Of a stretch of 64,000 nt of DNA, positions 9,728 through 19,930 are shown piece by piece. The stretch is from positions 1,922 to 65,921 of the forward strand of contig NZ_KQ970261.1 of the NCBI RefSeq assembly GCF_001579045.1, in the 5' to 3' direction. The translations under genes were made by a program, and so were the position numbers. The notes under the pieces were generated by a model, which saw only the letters and a list, made by a program, of their open reading frames with translations, did no database searches and was not told the DNA's origin. Within the stretch, counting starts at the first letter, position 1. The number at the start of each line of letters is the position of its first letter. This DNA comes from Streptococcus mitis (lineage in GTDB: Bacteria > Bacillota > Bacilli > Lactobacillales > Streptococcaceae).

Positions 9728-11017
9728 TTAGATTAAGCCTTCCAAGAGACACTTCATAAAGTTTTCTGAGTTAAATTCTCCAATATCATCGATTTTTTCA
9801 CCAAAACCAATCAATTTTACAGGAATATTGAGTTCTTCACGGATGGCTAAAACAACCCCACCTCGAGCAGTTCCATCAATCTTAGTCAAGACAATTCCTG
9901 TTAAAGGAGTAATTTTTGAAAATTCTTTGGCCTGTACTAGGGCATTTTGACCTGTTGATGCATCAAGAGCTAAGAAAGTTTCATGCGGTGCTTCAGGCAT
10001 AACACGTTTGATGATACGACCAATCTTTTCCAGCTCAGCCATAAGGTTGTCCTTGTTTTGCAAACGACCAGCAGTATCAATCATGAGAATATCGATACCT
10101 TCAGCCACGGCACGTTCCATTCCATCAAAGACTACACTGGCTGGGTCAGCTTTTTCAGGTCCAGTCACAACTGGAACGTCCACACGACGGCCCCATTCAG
10201 CTAGCTGGGCTACTGCCCCTGCACGGAAGGTATCTGCCGCAACCAGCATGACCTTCTTACCAGCTTGTTTGTAGCGGTGAGCTAGTTTCCCGATAGAAGT
10301 TGTTTTCCCAACACCATTAACTCCGACAAAGAGCATGACTGTCAAGCCATCTTGGAAGTGGATGCTTTCATCGTAGTTGCCATCCTTTTCATAAAGCTCA
10401 ACCAATTTCTCTATGATGACACGGCGAAGAACGTCCGTTTTCTTGGCGTTTTCAAGCTTGGCTTCGTAACGTAACTCCTCTGTTAAGTTTGAGGCCACTT
10501 GGACACCAACGTCACTCATAATCAGCAGTTCTTCCAGTTCCTCGAAAAATTCTTCGTCAACAGAGCGGAAATTAGCAAAGAAGGCATTCAAGCGAGCACC
10601 AAATCCTGTACGAGTTTTCTTGAGACTGCGGTCATATTTTTCCTGAACGGTTTCTTCTGCTTGAGGAGTTTCTGCTTCAAGAACTTCAGAATTATTTTCT
10701 TCTACAGTATCTAGAAACTCAGGATTCTCTTCCTCTGTGACTTCTTCTGAGTTTGGCAATTCTTCGACTTCTTCTTGTTGAACTTCTACAACTGGCTCTG
10801 AATCATAATTTTCTTCAACAGTTTTTTGGATTTCCTCTTCTTCAAGCACAGGTTCTTCAAAACTTTCAACCTCTGCTTCTTCTTGAGGAACTTCCTCAGC
10901 TTCTGTAAGGACAGGCTCAGTAGCTTCAGACAAATCAAGATTTTCCAGAGCTTCTTTTACAACTTCTTCGATTTTAGGTTCTTCTTTTTTTCCGAATAGA
11001 CGGTCAAATAATCCCAT
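9728..11017 (-). CDS. ftsY: Signal recognition particle receptor FtsY
   Basis: SRP receptor GTPase that docks Ffh-bound ribosomes at the membrane. The 429 residues start with MGLFDRLFGKKEEPK, then a strongly acidic A domain of about 120 residues (Glu-rich, low complexity), then the NG GTPase domain with P-loop GVNGVGKTT near residue 235, DTAGR near 318 and TKIDGTARGG near 380. It is the last gene of the rnc-smc-HAD-HAD-ftsY run; 3 bp separate it from the phosphatase upstream. Its partner ffh lies at 53144-54715. Confidence 0.97.
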   Translation of the reverse strand: MGLFDRLFGKKEEPKIEEVVKEALENLDLSEATEPVLTEAEEVPQEEAEVESFEEPVLEEEEIQKTVEENYDSEPVVEVQQEEVEELPNSEEVTEEENPEFLDTVEENNSEVLEAETPQAEETVQEKYDRSLKKTRTGFGARLNAFFANFRSVDEEFFEELEELLIMSDVGVQVASNLTEELRYEAKLENAKKTDVLRRVIIEKLVELYEKDGNYDESIHFQDGLTVMLFVGVNGVGKTTSIGKLAHRYKQAGKKVMLVAADTFRAGAVAQLAEWGRRVDVPVVTGPEKADPASVVFDGMERAVAEGIDILMIDTAGRLQNKDNLMAELEKIGRIIKRVMPEAPHETFLALDASTGQNALVQAKEFSKITPLTGIVLTKIDGTARGGVVLAIREELNIPVKLIGFGEKIDDIGEFNSENFMKCLLEGLI

Positions 11018-11020
11018 ATC

Positions 11021-11839
11021 TTAGTTCTCCTTTAGCACGTATTCTTCGATAGCCCAGGCGACAGCTTCCTCATCATTGGTCATTGGAGTTACCACATTTG
11101 CGACTGACTTAACTTCAGGAACAGCGTTTTGCATGGCAACACCGAGCCCTGCCCACTCAATCATAGAAAGGTCATTGGCCTCATCACCACAGGCCATGAC
11201 TTGGCTTTGGTCAATTCCGAGATGGTTGATTAGTTTTGCCAAACCTGTTGCTTTATGAACATTCTTTGGTGACCACTCTAGCAACATTTCACGTGATTTA
11301 AAGATTTCATATTGGTCAAACAATTCTGGAGAAATCTTCTGAATGGCTGCATCCAAGGGTTCTTGAGCAAAGGCAGTCACGCATTTATTGTAGGTCATTT
11401 GACTAGACAGGTCTTCAAAGTCAACTGGTACAAAAGTCAAAGCTGGATTGAATTTGGCATAAAGACTTTCTTGGTCCGATTGGATTTGATAAACAGTTCC
11501 TTCTGAGATGGCATCAAGAGGAAGTGATAATTTCTCTGTTTCCTCATACAAGCGTGCTACATCATCATATGAAAAGACAGTCTTATCAAGGATTTCACCT
11601 GTATTTTTCTGAACCAAACCACCATTAAAGGTAATCGTATACTCATCTTCCTGGCCGTCAGTCCCTAGCTCATGGAGAAAGAAATCCATAGCTTTTAAGG
11701 GACGACCAGTTGTCAATACGACCTTGATACCACGATCACGCGCTACTTTCAAGGTTGCCTTGGTACGATCCGTCAACCTTTTATCAGTAGTCAGCAAGGT
11801 CCCGTCCAAGTCCAATGCAATCAATTTTATATCTGCCAT
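11021..11839 (-). CDS. Cof-type HAD-superfamily phosphatase (YidA-like)
   Basis: Cytoplasmic sugar-phosphate or cofactor phosphatase of the HAD IIB (Cof) class, 272 residues. Motif I DLDGTLL is at residues 9-15, motif II TTGRP near 43-47, and the C-terminal metal-binding motif GDEANDLSMIE near 217. The cap domain between them sets the substrate, which cannot be read from sequence. The start overlaps the stop of the next upstream HAD gene by one base, indicating coupled translation. A third Cof gene at 56916-57723 is frameshifted. Confidence 0.9.
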   Translation of the reverse strand: MADIKLIALDLDGTLLTTDKRLTDRTKATLKVARDRGIKVVLTTGRPLKAMDFFLHELGTDGQEDEYTITFNGGLVQKNTGEILDKTVFSYDDVARLYEETEKLSLPLDAISEGTVYQIQSDQESLYAKFNPALTFVPVDFEDLSSQMTYNKCVTAFAQEPLDAAIQKISPELFDQYEIFKSREMLLEWSPKNVHKATGLAKLINHLGIDQSQVMACGDEANDLSMIEWAGLGVAMQNAVPEVKSVANVVTPMTNDEEAVAWAIEEYVLKEN

Positions 11840-12633
11840 TATAAACCCTCCATATAAGCTATAACCGACTGATCCTTATGGTGACCAATCACAGTCTCTG
11901 CTAATTCTAAAATTTCTGGTCGTGCATTTTCAGGAGCTACAGGATGTCCCACAACCTGCATCATATGCAAGTCATTTAGATTGTCTCCAAAAGCCATGAC
12001 CTGATCCATTGTGATACCAAGTTTTTTAGCTAATTCAACAATGGCCACACCCTTATCGACATAGTCCAGAACAATATCAATGGACTCAAAGCCAGTTGTC
12101 ATAGCCTTAACACCAGTAACGTTTTCGTTTACCCAAGCTTCTCCAGCTTCTAGCATTTCTTCTGTGAAGTTGGTTGTAAATTTGAAAATGTCATCTGTAA
12201 TATCTTCCAGACTCGCTACTTTTTGGATATTTTCATTATAGTGCTGACTCACTTTTAAATAGGTCTCATCAACCGTATCTAGCACATAAGAGCCTTTTTT
12301 TCCCGTCAAGAGTAGTTTATTGATATCTACATAAGGTGACGTTTTCAGCTTTTCAAAAGTTGATAGATAGAACTCACGAGACATGGTCGCTTCATACAAG
12401 TCCTGACCTTGATATTCGACCAAACTGCCATTTTCCGCGATGAAAATAATATCATCACGAACATCAGCAAATAATTTTTCTAGAGACAGAAATCCGCGCC
12501 CCGAAGCCACCGCAAAGTAAATCCCTTTTTCCTTGTAGGAAACCAAGAGAGACTTGAGGCGGTCCATATCAAAGCGCCCATTCCCATCTAGGAAGGTTCC
12601 GTCCATATCCGTTGCTACTAGTTTAATTGTCAT
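11839..12633 (-). CDS. Cof-type HAD-superfamily phosphatase
   Basis: Second HAD IIB hydrolase in tandem, 264 residues, with motif I DMDGTFLD at residues 8-15, motif II ASGRG near 43, and GDNLNDLHMM near 217. The sequence is clearly divergent from its neighbour, so this is an old duplication or two separate acquisitions. Its start overlaps the smc stop by 4 bp. Substrate unknown. Confidence 0.9.
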   Translation of the reverse strand: MTIKLVATDMDGTFLDGNGRFDMDRLKSLLVSYKEKGIYFAVASGRGFLSLEKLFADVRDDIIFIAENGSLVEYQGQDLYEATMSREFYLSTFEKLKTSPYVDINKLLLTGKKGSYVLDTVDETYLKVSQHYNENIQKVASLEDITDDIFKFTTNFTEEMLEAGEAWVNENVTGVKAMTTGFESIDIVLDYVDKGVAIVELAKKLGITMDQVMAFGDNLNDLHMMQVVGHPVAPENARPEILELAETVIGHHKDQSVIAYMEGL

Positions 12634-15600
12634 CCTTCAATACTTTCTAAATCTTTTAACTTAACTGAAACAATTTTTGAGACACCTGATTCTTGCATGG
12701 TCACTCCATAGATGGAATCGGCCGCTGCCATGGTTCCCTTACGGTGGGTTACGACGATAAACTGGCTGTCCTTGTCAAAGCGGTTGAGATAATCTCCAAA
12801 GCGTTTAACATTGGCTTCGTCCAGCGCAGCCTCTACCTCATCCAAGATAACAAATGGAATGGTCTTAACACGAATAATAGAGAAGAGCAAGGCAAGAGCT
12901 GATAAGGCTTTTTCACCACCACTCATGAGGTTAAGCGACTGGATTTTCTTGCCTGGAGGTTGAACAGAAATCTCAACCCCAGCTGTCAGCAGGTCTCCTT
13001 CAGTCAAAATCAGGTCCGCCTGACCTCCACCAAACATCTGCTTGAAGGTCACTTTAAAGGACTCACGAATAGCCTCAAAGGTTGATTTAAAGCGTTCCTT
13101 GACCTCATCATTCATCTCTGTAATGGTCTCAAGGAGCAGATTTTTCGCTGACAAAATATCATCTCGCTGGCTATTTAGGAAATCCAGACGGCTGTGAACT
13201 TCTTCGTACTGTTCAATAGCATCCAAGTTGACAGGACCCAGCGAGCGAATAGCCTTCTCTAAATCCTTAACTTCCTGCTCTGCCAGATTGAGGTTTTCCA
13301 ATTCATGTGCCTTTTCTAGTGCTTCAGTATAGCTAATCTGATACTGGTCTGTTAATTGACTTTGTAGATGGCGCAAGTGCTCGCTGACCTTTTCTTTCTT
13401 GGCTTCAGCACGTGTTTGCTTGCGAATCCACTCTTCATTCTGCTGGCGAGCCTGGTCCAAATGACTAGCAACATCATCCAGTTGACCTTCAATATCATCC
13501 AACTCAAACTGCTTGCGAATCAAACCTTGTTGGAGGTTTGTTTTCTGAGTTTTGGCTTCTTCAGCCTGTTGACTGAGCAATTCTGTATCAACCTTCTCCA
13601 GATTATCAACCTTTTCTTGAAGAAGGCGCTGGATTTCCTCTTGTTCGATATTCAGATTATCCAATTCCTTGCCTAAACGTTCAATATCAACAACTTCATA
13701 ACGTTTTTGCCCTTGTAGTTCTGTCTTAAGCAGGCGAGCTTGCGCTACCTGTTCTTGCAAGTTCTGATAACGTTCTTGGATGGCGTTTTTGTTAGACTTA
13801 ATCTCTTCAATCTCAGCTTCCAGATTTTGCTTTTCACTGGCAATGGTAGCAAGACGCTCTTGGCATTTTTCCTTGTCTGCTTGCCAATCTCCTTCAGAAA
13901 GACGATCTAATTCCTCTTCTTGGAGTTTCCAAAGAGTTTCTAAATCTTCAACTTGCTGACTGGTCTGCTGATAAGCGAGGGACAAGCCTTGCTCCTGAAT
14001 ACGTGCCTGCTCTCCTTGAGATTTAATAGCTTCTAATAATTCGGTCAATCTAGCCATCTGGTCTTGCAAGGTCTTCAAACTCACTTCTTCAGAACGCAAG
14101 CTTACTTCTTCTTCAGCAATTTCTTTTTGCAATTGTTCCAGTTCTGGCTTGATGAAGATGCTGTTGTTCTGGCGATTGGTACCACCCGCATAGGAACCAC
14201 CCGTGCGCAGCTCTGTCCCATCCAGTGTCACCATGCGAACCTGATAACGAACCTGACGAGCTGCTACACGCGCATGTTCTACGGTATCAAAGATAGCCGT
14301 CGTAGCTAGCAAGTTTTTAAAAATGGCTTCTAGTCTCTTATCAAACGACACCAACTCATCTGCCATGCCAAGGAAGCCTAGACTTGCAGCAATAGCATCT
14401 TGGTTCTGACTAGAAATCGTACGCGCCTTGATCGTTGTCAACGGAAGGAAGGTCGCGCGACCAGCTCTGTTCCGTTTGAGAAAATCAATAGCTTTGGTTG
14501 CCGACTCTTCATCTTCTACGATGATGTGCTGGCTGCTTGCACCAAGGGCAATTTCTAAGGCAGTTTGATAATGCACATCAAAGGTCAGGTGCTCACTAAC
14601 AGCACCAATAATTCCACCAAGGCGGGCTTTTTCTTGGAGAACACTCTTAACACCTGCATAAAAGTTACTGTGATTTCTCAGGATATTTTCCAAACTTTGA
14701 GCTCTGGCCTGCTTGTTTTTAAGACTGTCCAGACGGTCAAATAGTTGACTTTGTTGAGCTTGATAGGAAGCTTTCTGCTCCTCTTGCTCCTTGGCACAGA
14801 CTTGATAATCCGCCAATAATTTCCGAACCTGCTCCTTGGCAGTTTCAAGCTCATTCCTTTGCTGACTTGCCTTTTCTTTAGCTGTAGCCAGTTGTTCTTT
14901 GAGCTTTTCTAGTTGATCTGCTTGTTTTTGAGAAAGCTGACGACTATTTTCCAACTCGTTTTCGATACGGGTAAACTGGTTTGAGACATCGGCTTCTTCC
15001 TGTAAAAGTGCTACAAAACGTTCACGCAAGAGCTCAATCATCTGGTCAGGATTATCTGAAAAAGCAAGTAATTCAGCTTCTAAACGATTGAGTTTTTGAT
15101 TATTTTGGATTAGATTTTCCTCTAAAAGTGCTAAAGAGCTTTCCTTATCAGTTTTTTCTTTGCTGAGAGAATTTCTCTTATCCTCCAAAGCAGCCAAACG
15201 GGCTTGTGCTTCCTGTTGATTCAGGGCTACTTGCTCAGATTCCAGTTTCGATAGGGCTAATTTTCTCTCTAAATCACTAATCAGACTGGTCAAATCCATC
15301 AAACTGCCTTGGTCTTTGGCCATTTCAGCCTGTAAATCTTGACGTTGCTTCTTGAGATTCTGATTTTCCTCTTCTAATTGTTCACGCTTTTGGTAATAGC
15401 TCGTCAAGAGTTCCTGAACCTGAGCCAACTCTTCTTCTGTCGACTCTAGTTCAGCCTTATTTTCCTTAATTTGAGCAACCAAAACATCCAAGTAAATAGC
15501 CTTACGTTGTCCTTCCAAGTCTAAAAACTTACGGGCATTTTCAGCTTGCTTCTCAAGAGGCTTGATTTGATTATCCAACTCGTAGATAATGTCCTCTAAG

Positions 15601-16169
15601 CGGTCTAGATTATCCTGAGTTTGTTGTAGTTTACTCTCAGTTTCTTTTCTGCGAGTCTTGTATTTTAAAACTCCAGCAGCTTCTTCAAAAATGGCACGAC
15701 GTTCCTCAGGCTTGGAGTTGAAAATCTCCTCAACCTTCCCTTGGGAAATGATGGAGAAGGAATCTCGTCCCAAACCTGTATCCAAGAAAAGGTCATGAAT
15801 ATCACGCAGACGGACTTTCTTGCCGTCAATCTTGTATTCGCTATCTCCACTACGGTAGATATGACGTTCTACCCTGATTTCTTGACCAGCATCCTTGATA
15901 AATCCGTCATGATTATCCAAAGTCACAACTACAGAAGCATAATTGAGCGGTTTACGACTTTCAGTTCCAGCAAAGATGACATCCGGCATCTTGCCACCAC
16001 GTAGACTCTTAACACTTGACTCTCCCAAGGCCCAACGCAGACTTTCTGTGATATTTGACTTTCCAGATCCATTGGGTCCAACGACTGCCGTCACACCTTG
16101 GTCAAAGACGACCTTAGTCTTGTCAGCAAAAGACTTGAATCCCTGAATTTCGATTTCCTTTAAATACAT
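12630..16169 (-). CDS. smc: Chromosome condensation ATPase SMC
   Basis: Structural maintenance of chromosomes protein that compacts and segregates the nucleoid with ScpA and ScpB. The 1179 residues comprise head half 1 (Walker A GPNGSGKS at 31-38), a coiled coil of roughly 300 residues rich in Q, E and K, the hinge (around 500-670, with GGSYAGGTN), the returning coiled coil, and head half 2 with signature [12 protein letters not shown] and Walker [16 protein letters not shown]. The start overlaps rnc by 10 bp. Full length and intact. Confidence 0.98.
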
Positions 16170-16858
16170 GAATCCAGCCCTTTCTCAACGGCATTTTTGG
16201 CAGCTTCCTGCTCTGCTAATTTCTTAGAACGACCTTGACCTTGACCAATGCTCTTACCTTCGACAAGAACTTCTACATCAAAGACCTTATCGTGGGCAGG
16301 ACCCGTTTCAGAAATCACCTGATAACGAATAGCCACATCGCCATTGACCTGAAGTAACTCTTGGAGATGGGTTTTGTAGTCTGTAATCATCTCAAACTCG
16401 CCTGCTTCAACCTTGGGAATCATGACTTGATAGATAAATTCCTTGACTTTGGCAACATCCTTATCCAAAAGGAGGGCACCAAGAAAGGCTTCAAAGGCAT
16501 CACCAAGAATGGTGTCACGATTACGACCACCAGATTTTTCTTCCCCCTTACCTAGCTTGATAAACTGGTCAAACTGGCAATCACGCGCAAAGCCAGCCAA
16601 ACTCTCCTCACGGACAATCATGGCACGGAGTTTAGACAAGTCACCCTCAGGCTTTTTAGGATATTTTTTATACAGATATTCTGAAATCAATAACTGTAGA
16701 ACAGCGTCTCCTAAAAATTCCAAGCGTTCATTGTGTGAAATTTTTAAGAGGCGATGCTCATTGGCATAACTCGTATGAGTAAAGGCAGTCTCCAGTAAAT
16801 TTTTGTCTGCAAATTCGATTGCAAAATGGTTCTTTAGTACAGTTTGTAATTCTTTCAT
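16160..16858 (-). CDS. rnc: Ribonuclease III
   Basis: Double-strand-specific endoribonuclease for rRNA precursor maturation and antisense-directed decay. The 232 residues hold the RNase III signature [11 protein letters not shown] at 44-54, with catalytic Glu and Asp, a second acidic site in [10 protein letters not shown], and a C-terminal dsRNA-binding domain from about residue 155 ([10 protein letters not shown] to [11 protein letters not shown]). It heads the leftward operon; a promoter is visible directly upstream. Confidence 0.97.
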
Positions 16859-16892
16859 ACCAACCTCTTTCTAACTGATAACAGTCCTTTTT

Positions 16893-16921
16893 ATTATATC
16901 AAAAAAAGCCCCCTGAGTCAC
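16893..16921 (-). promoter_or_regulatory. rnc-smc operon promoter
   Basis: -35 GTGACT (16916-16921) and -10 TATAAT (16893-16898), spacing 17 on the minus strand. Confidence 0.6.
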
Positions 16922-16976
16922 TTTAAAATGGGACTGGAAAGCATTTGGGCATTCTTTAGAAAGAGATTTTCAGTTT

Positions 16977-17131
16977 TATACTCAATGAAAATCAAAGAGC
17001 AAACTAGGAAGCTAGCCGCAGGTTGCTCAAAACAGTGTTTTGAGGTTGTGGATAGAACTGACGAAGTCAGTTACATATATCTACGGTAAGGCGACGCTGA
17101 CGTGGTTTGAAGAGATTTTCGAAGAGTATTA
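16977..17131. repeat. BOX element, boxA-boxB-boxC
   Basis: A complete 155-bp BOX repeat. It opens TATACTCAATGAAAATCAAA and closes GAAGAGTATTA, has the boxA core AAACTAGGAAGCTAGCCGCA, a boxB hairpin ACTGACGAAGTCAGT and the boxC core TAAGGCGACGCTGACG. It lies between rnc and tRNA-Arg(CCG). BOX elements are nonautonomous mobile repeats typical of S. pneumoniae and close relatives. Confidence 0.95.
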
Positions 17132-17156
17132 AGGGCCAATTTAGGGCTGTGTAAAG

Positions 17157-17181
17157 AAAAAAGCCCTATTAAAGGCTTTTT
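17157..17181 (-). terminator. Terminator of tRNA-Arg(CCG)
   Basis: Stem AAAAAGCC with GGCTTTTT around an 8-base loop, giving a T run on the minus strand 13 bases past the tRNA 3' end. Confidence 0.8.
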
Positions 17182-17193
17182 AGGATGTTTACA

Positions 17194-17265
17194 TCCACCC
17201 TGAGGGAATCGAACCCCCATCTCAAGAACCGGAATCTTACGTGATATCCATTACACTAAGGGTGG
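17194..17265 (-). tRNA. tRNA-Arg (anticodon CCG)
   Basis: A 72-base cloverleaf: acceptor CCACCCT with AGGGTGG and discriminator A; anticodon stem TAAGA/TCTTG with loop TTCCGGT giving anticodon CCG (reads CGG); T-loop GGTTCGATTCC. CCA is not encoded. A promoter stands immediately upstream. Confidence 0.95.
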
Positions 17266-17276
17266 AAACTTGTTTC

Positions 17277-17305
17277 ATTATAACAAAAATTTGCTTTAAT
17301 AACAA
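17277..17305 (-). promoter_or_regulatory. tRNA-Arg(CCG) promoter
   Basis: -35 TTGTTA (17300-17305) and -10 TATAAT (17277-17282), spacing 17, about 10 bases ahead of the mature tRNA. Confidence 0.75.
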
Positions 17306-17332
17306 GTTTTTTCCCGGAATGAAGGTCTTCCC

Positions 17333-18319
17333 TTAGTGGGAAGCATCACCATTCCAGATAGAGTTTTTCACGATAACATAATCAACGTGTTTAAGGTCCG
17401 CAACCTCACGTCCACCAGCGTAGGAAATAGCACTTTGCAGATCTTGTTCCATCTCAGTTAAAGTGTCTTGCAGATGACCTTTGGCAGGAAGCAAGATACG
17501 TTTGCCTTCCACATTTTTGTAAGCACCTTTTTGATATTGTGATGCTGAACCATAATATTCTTTGAACTGTTCACCATCAACTTCAATCGTTTTCCCTGGA
17601 CTTTCAATATGTCCTGCAAAGAGAGAACCAATCATGACCATGCTGGCACCGAAGCGGATAGACTTGGCAATATCACCGTGAGTACGAATTCCTCCATCAG
17701 CGATAATCGGTTTACGGGCAGCCTTGGCACACCAGCGTAGAGCAGCCAATTGCCAGCCCCCTGTCCCAAAACCAGTTTTGACCTTGGTGATACAAACCTT
17801 ACCAGGACCAATTCCGACCTTAGTAGCATCCGCACCAGCATTCTCCAATTCACGCACAGCTTCTGGTGTTCCCACATTTCCAGCAATAACAAAAGTATCT
17901 GGCAATTCTTTCTTGATGTGTCGAATCATAGAAATCACACTATCCGCATGACCATGGGCAATATCAATCGTGATGTACTCAGGAGCATCTGCCTTGAGCT
18001 GGCTAACGAAATCATACTCGTAGTCCTTAACACCAACAGAGATAGAAGCAATGAGCCCTTGATTGTGCATACGTTTGATAAAAGGAATGCGTCCTGCCTC
18101 ATCAAAACGGTGCATAATGTAGAAGTAACCTCCTTTAGCCAGTTGCTCTGCTACATTTTCATCCAAAATCGTCTGCATATTCGCTGGCACAACAGGTAGT
18201 TTAAAGGTGTGATTTCCTAGAGTGACACTTGTATCCGCTTCTGCACGGCTTTTAATGACACATTTATTTGGAATCAATTGAATATCTTCGTAATCAAAAA
18301 TTGGAAATTCATTTAACAT
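17333..18319 (-). CDS. guaC: GMP reductase
   Basis: NADPH-dependent deamination of GMP to IMP, linking guanine to adenine nucleotides. The 328 residues form an IMPDH/GMPR TIM barrel without a CBS insert. The catalytic Cys loop [19 protein letters not shown] is near residue 172 and the phosphate site [13 protein letters not shown] near 204. It is monocistronic, with a promoter carrying a PurR-type box and a structured leader. Confidence 0.95.
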   Translation of the reverse strand: MLNEFPIFDYEDIQLIPNKCVIKSRAEADTSVTLGNHTFKLPVVPANMQTILDENVAEQLAKGGYFYIMHRFDEAGRIPFIKRMHNQGLIASISVGVKDYEYDFVSQLKADAPEYITIDIAHGHADSVISMIRHIKKELPDTFVIAGNVGTPEAVRELENAGADATKVGIGPGKVCITKVKTGFGTGGWQLAALRWCAKAARKPIIADGGIRTHGDIAKSIRFGASMVMIGSLFAGHIESPGKTIEVDGEQFKEYYGSASQYQKGAYKNVEGKRILLPAKGHLQDTLTEMEQDLQSAISYAGGREVADLKHVDYVIVKNSIWNGDASH

Positions 18320-18460
18320 ATCGATGTCTCGTTTCTTTTGTAATGACCTACCTATGCTCTCGCATCACTACGTCTTTTCCGACGTTTCCTTAATTAATTA
18401 TAAATCAAAGTACAGTTTTTGTCAAATATTTTTATAAATCAAAATTTATTGTTCGGGTTT
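18320..18460 (-). promoter_or_regulatory. guaC promoter, PurBox and structured leader
   Basis: On the minus strand: a PurBox-like AAACCCGAACAAT (18448-18460), then -35 TTGACA (18420-18425) and -10 TATAAT (18397-18402), spacing 17. The leader can fold into ACGTC/GACGT, an ATGC-GAGA-GCAT hairpin, or a competing longer stem GTAGTGA/TCATTAC. Control by PurR is inferred from the box. No known purine riboswitch core is seen. Confidence 0.65.
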
Positions 18461-18520
18461 TACTTGTGTAAATAATAAAAGAAAGAGGAGAGATTAATTT
18501 CTCCCCAATCCTTCTCTATC

Positions 18521-19300
18521 CTAATAATACTCTCCCTGGCGGTAGTCCCATGAGTTAAAGGTATCTGAGAGATGCATCATAATCTTATCAATGTCAAGCC
18601 CTTTGCGGATTACAACTGGAGCTGGTGAAGTTGAACGTGCTCCTCCTTGTTCTGGGATGAGTTTGCCGTCCTTATCAACCATAGACACCATCACACCTTG
18701 CTCGTAGCGTGTTTCAATGGTTTTGTCAGGTTGGATAGAGGCTACATAGTCGTCTGCTTCGATAACAAGGTCCACTGCTCCTTCGATGCGTTCTCCGATT
18801 CCTTCTACCTTACCACGGTTTCCTTTTCCAGATGGGTTAGCTGATGAGGCATAAATCATCTTGCCTTCTTCCCAAAGTTTAGCAGCTAATTGTTCACCAG
18901 CTTTCCCAAACTTGATAACGAAACAGCTCGTTCCACGCACATCAGTCATGAGTTCTTCACGGCCATCACCGTATGCTTTGAGTTTTTCAAAGGCTTCTGG
19001 TTTCCAAGGAAGGATACAACCAAGAAGAATATCTTCATCCCAATGTTTTTGGTAAAAGGCTTCAATTTCTGGGTTGAGTTGTGCTAAAGCGCGAAGCTCA
19101 TCCATGCTACCACAGAGAACAACACCTGGTTTATTACGGTTACGCTCTTTGGCTGCGAACTTGCGTTCAAGACCTGCCTTGTCGCTAGTCATGATGATGT
19201 AACCAACTTTTGTAGGGCAAACGATACATCCGCCCTCACCTTTTAAAATATCATAGCCTTCTTGTGAAAGTGTTCCACTCCATTGAATGTGTTTTGTCAT
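18521..19300 (-). CDS. YrdC/Sua5/YciO-type domain protein
   Basis: 259 residues. The N-terminal 190 residues match the YrdC-fold pattern: GGCIVCPTKVGYIIMTSD near 23-40, then a KERNRNKPGVVLC block near 51-63 corresponding to the family's KxRxxxKP nucleotide-binding region, and SSANPSGKGN near 150. Family members make threonylcarbamoyl-AMP for tRNA t6A, but this is a divergent YciO-like branch, so the activity is uncertain. It starts 27 bp after leuD, so it is probably the last cistron of the leu operon, although no functional link to leucine synthesis is known to me. Confidence 0.7.
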   Translation of the reverse strand: MTKHIQWSGTLSQEGYDILKGEGGCIVCPTKVGYIIMTSDKAGLERKFAAKERNRNKPGVVLCGSMDELRALAQLNPEIEAFYQKHWDEDILLGCILPWKPEAFEKLKAYGDGREELMTDVRGTSCFVIKFGKAGEQLAAKLWEEGKMIYASSANPSGKGNRGKVEGIGERIEGAVDLVIEADDYVASIQPDKTIETRYEQGVMVSMVDKDGKLIPEQGGARSTSPAPVVIRKGLDIDKIMMHLSDTFNSWDYRQGEYY

Positions 19301-19327
19301 AGTTCTATTTCCTTTTCTATTTTTCTT

Positions 19328-19921
19328 CTAATCCTGCCAGTAGGCTGGTCGTTGTTTTTCATAAGCAGCAATCAAATCTTCATACTGCAAGGTAATACCG
19401 ATATCATCCAAACCATTTAAGAGTTTGTGTTTCCATTCGCTATCGATCTCAAAAGTGAATTCTCCAATTGGTGAGATGATTTTTTGTTTTTCCAAGTCCA
19501 CAGTTACCTGGTCACTTGGTTGTAGCTGGGCTAGTTTCTCTCTAACCTCTCTGGGCTGAACGATTGGCAACATGCCATTATTGAGTTCATTATTGTAATG
19601 AATATCCCCAAAAGACCCTGCAATCACGACTTTAAAACCGTAGTCTGCTAGAGCCCAAGCTGCGTGTTCCCTCGAAGACCCTGCGCCGAAGTTATCCCCT
19701 GAAATGAGAATACTGGCTTTGCGATATTCAGGCCGGTTAAAGACAAAGTCAGGATCCTCAGTATAGAGATCATCCAGATAACGCCAAGCATACATGAGGT
19801 ACTTACCAAAGCCTTTCTTATCGATTAACTTGAGAAACTGCTTGGGTAGGATTTGGTCAGTGTCGATGTTATCATTCATGAGAGGAACGGTCGTTCCCGT
19901 ATAAACTGTAAATTTCTCCAT
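19328..19921 (-). CDS. leuD: 3-isopropylmalate dehydratase small subunit
   Basis: Small subunit of the LeuCD isomerase that converts 2-isopropylmalate to 3-isopropylmalate. 197 residues. The substrate-recognition loop and the conserved [16 protein letters not shown] segment near residues 75-90 are present. It follows leuC by 9 bp. Confidence 0.96.
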   Translation of the reverse strand: MEKFTVYTGTTVPLMNDNIDTDQILPKQFLKLIDKKGFGKYLMYAWRYLDDLYTEDPDFVFNRPEYRKASILISGDNFGAGSSREHAAWALADYGFKVVIAGSFGDIHYNNELNNGMLPIVQPREVREKLAQLQPSDQVTVDLEKQKIISPIGEFTFEIDSEWKHKLLNGLDDIGITLQYEDLIAAYEKQRPAYWQD

Positions 19922-19930
19922 ATCCTCTCC

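Noticed and set aside
10630-11017. Glu-rich low-complexity stretch as a separate gene
   Set aside because: It is the normal acidic A domain of FtsY, in frame with the GTPase domain.
16977-17131. BOX hairpins as an independent small RNA gene
   Set aside because: The sequence matches a standard BOX repeat with no promoter of its own visible.
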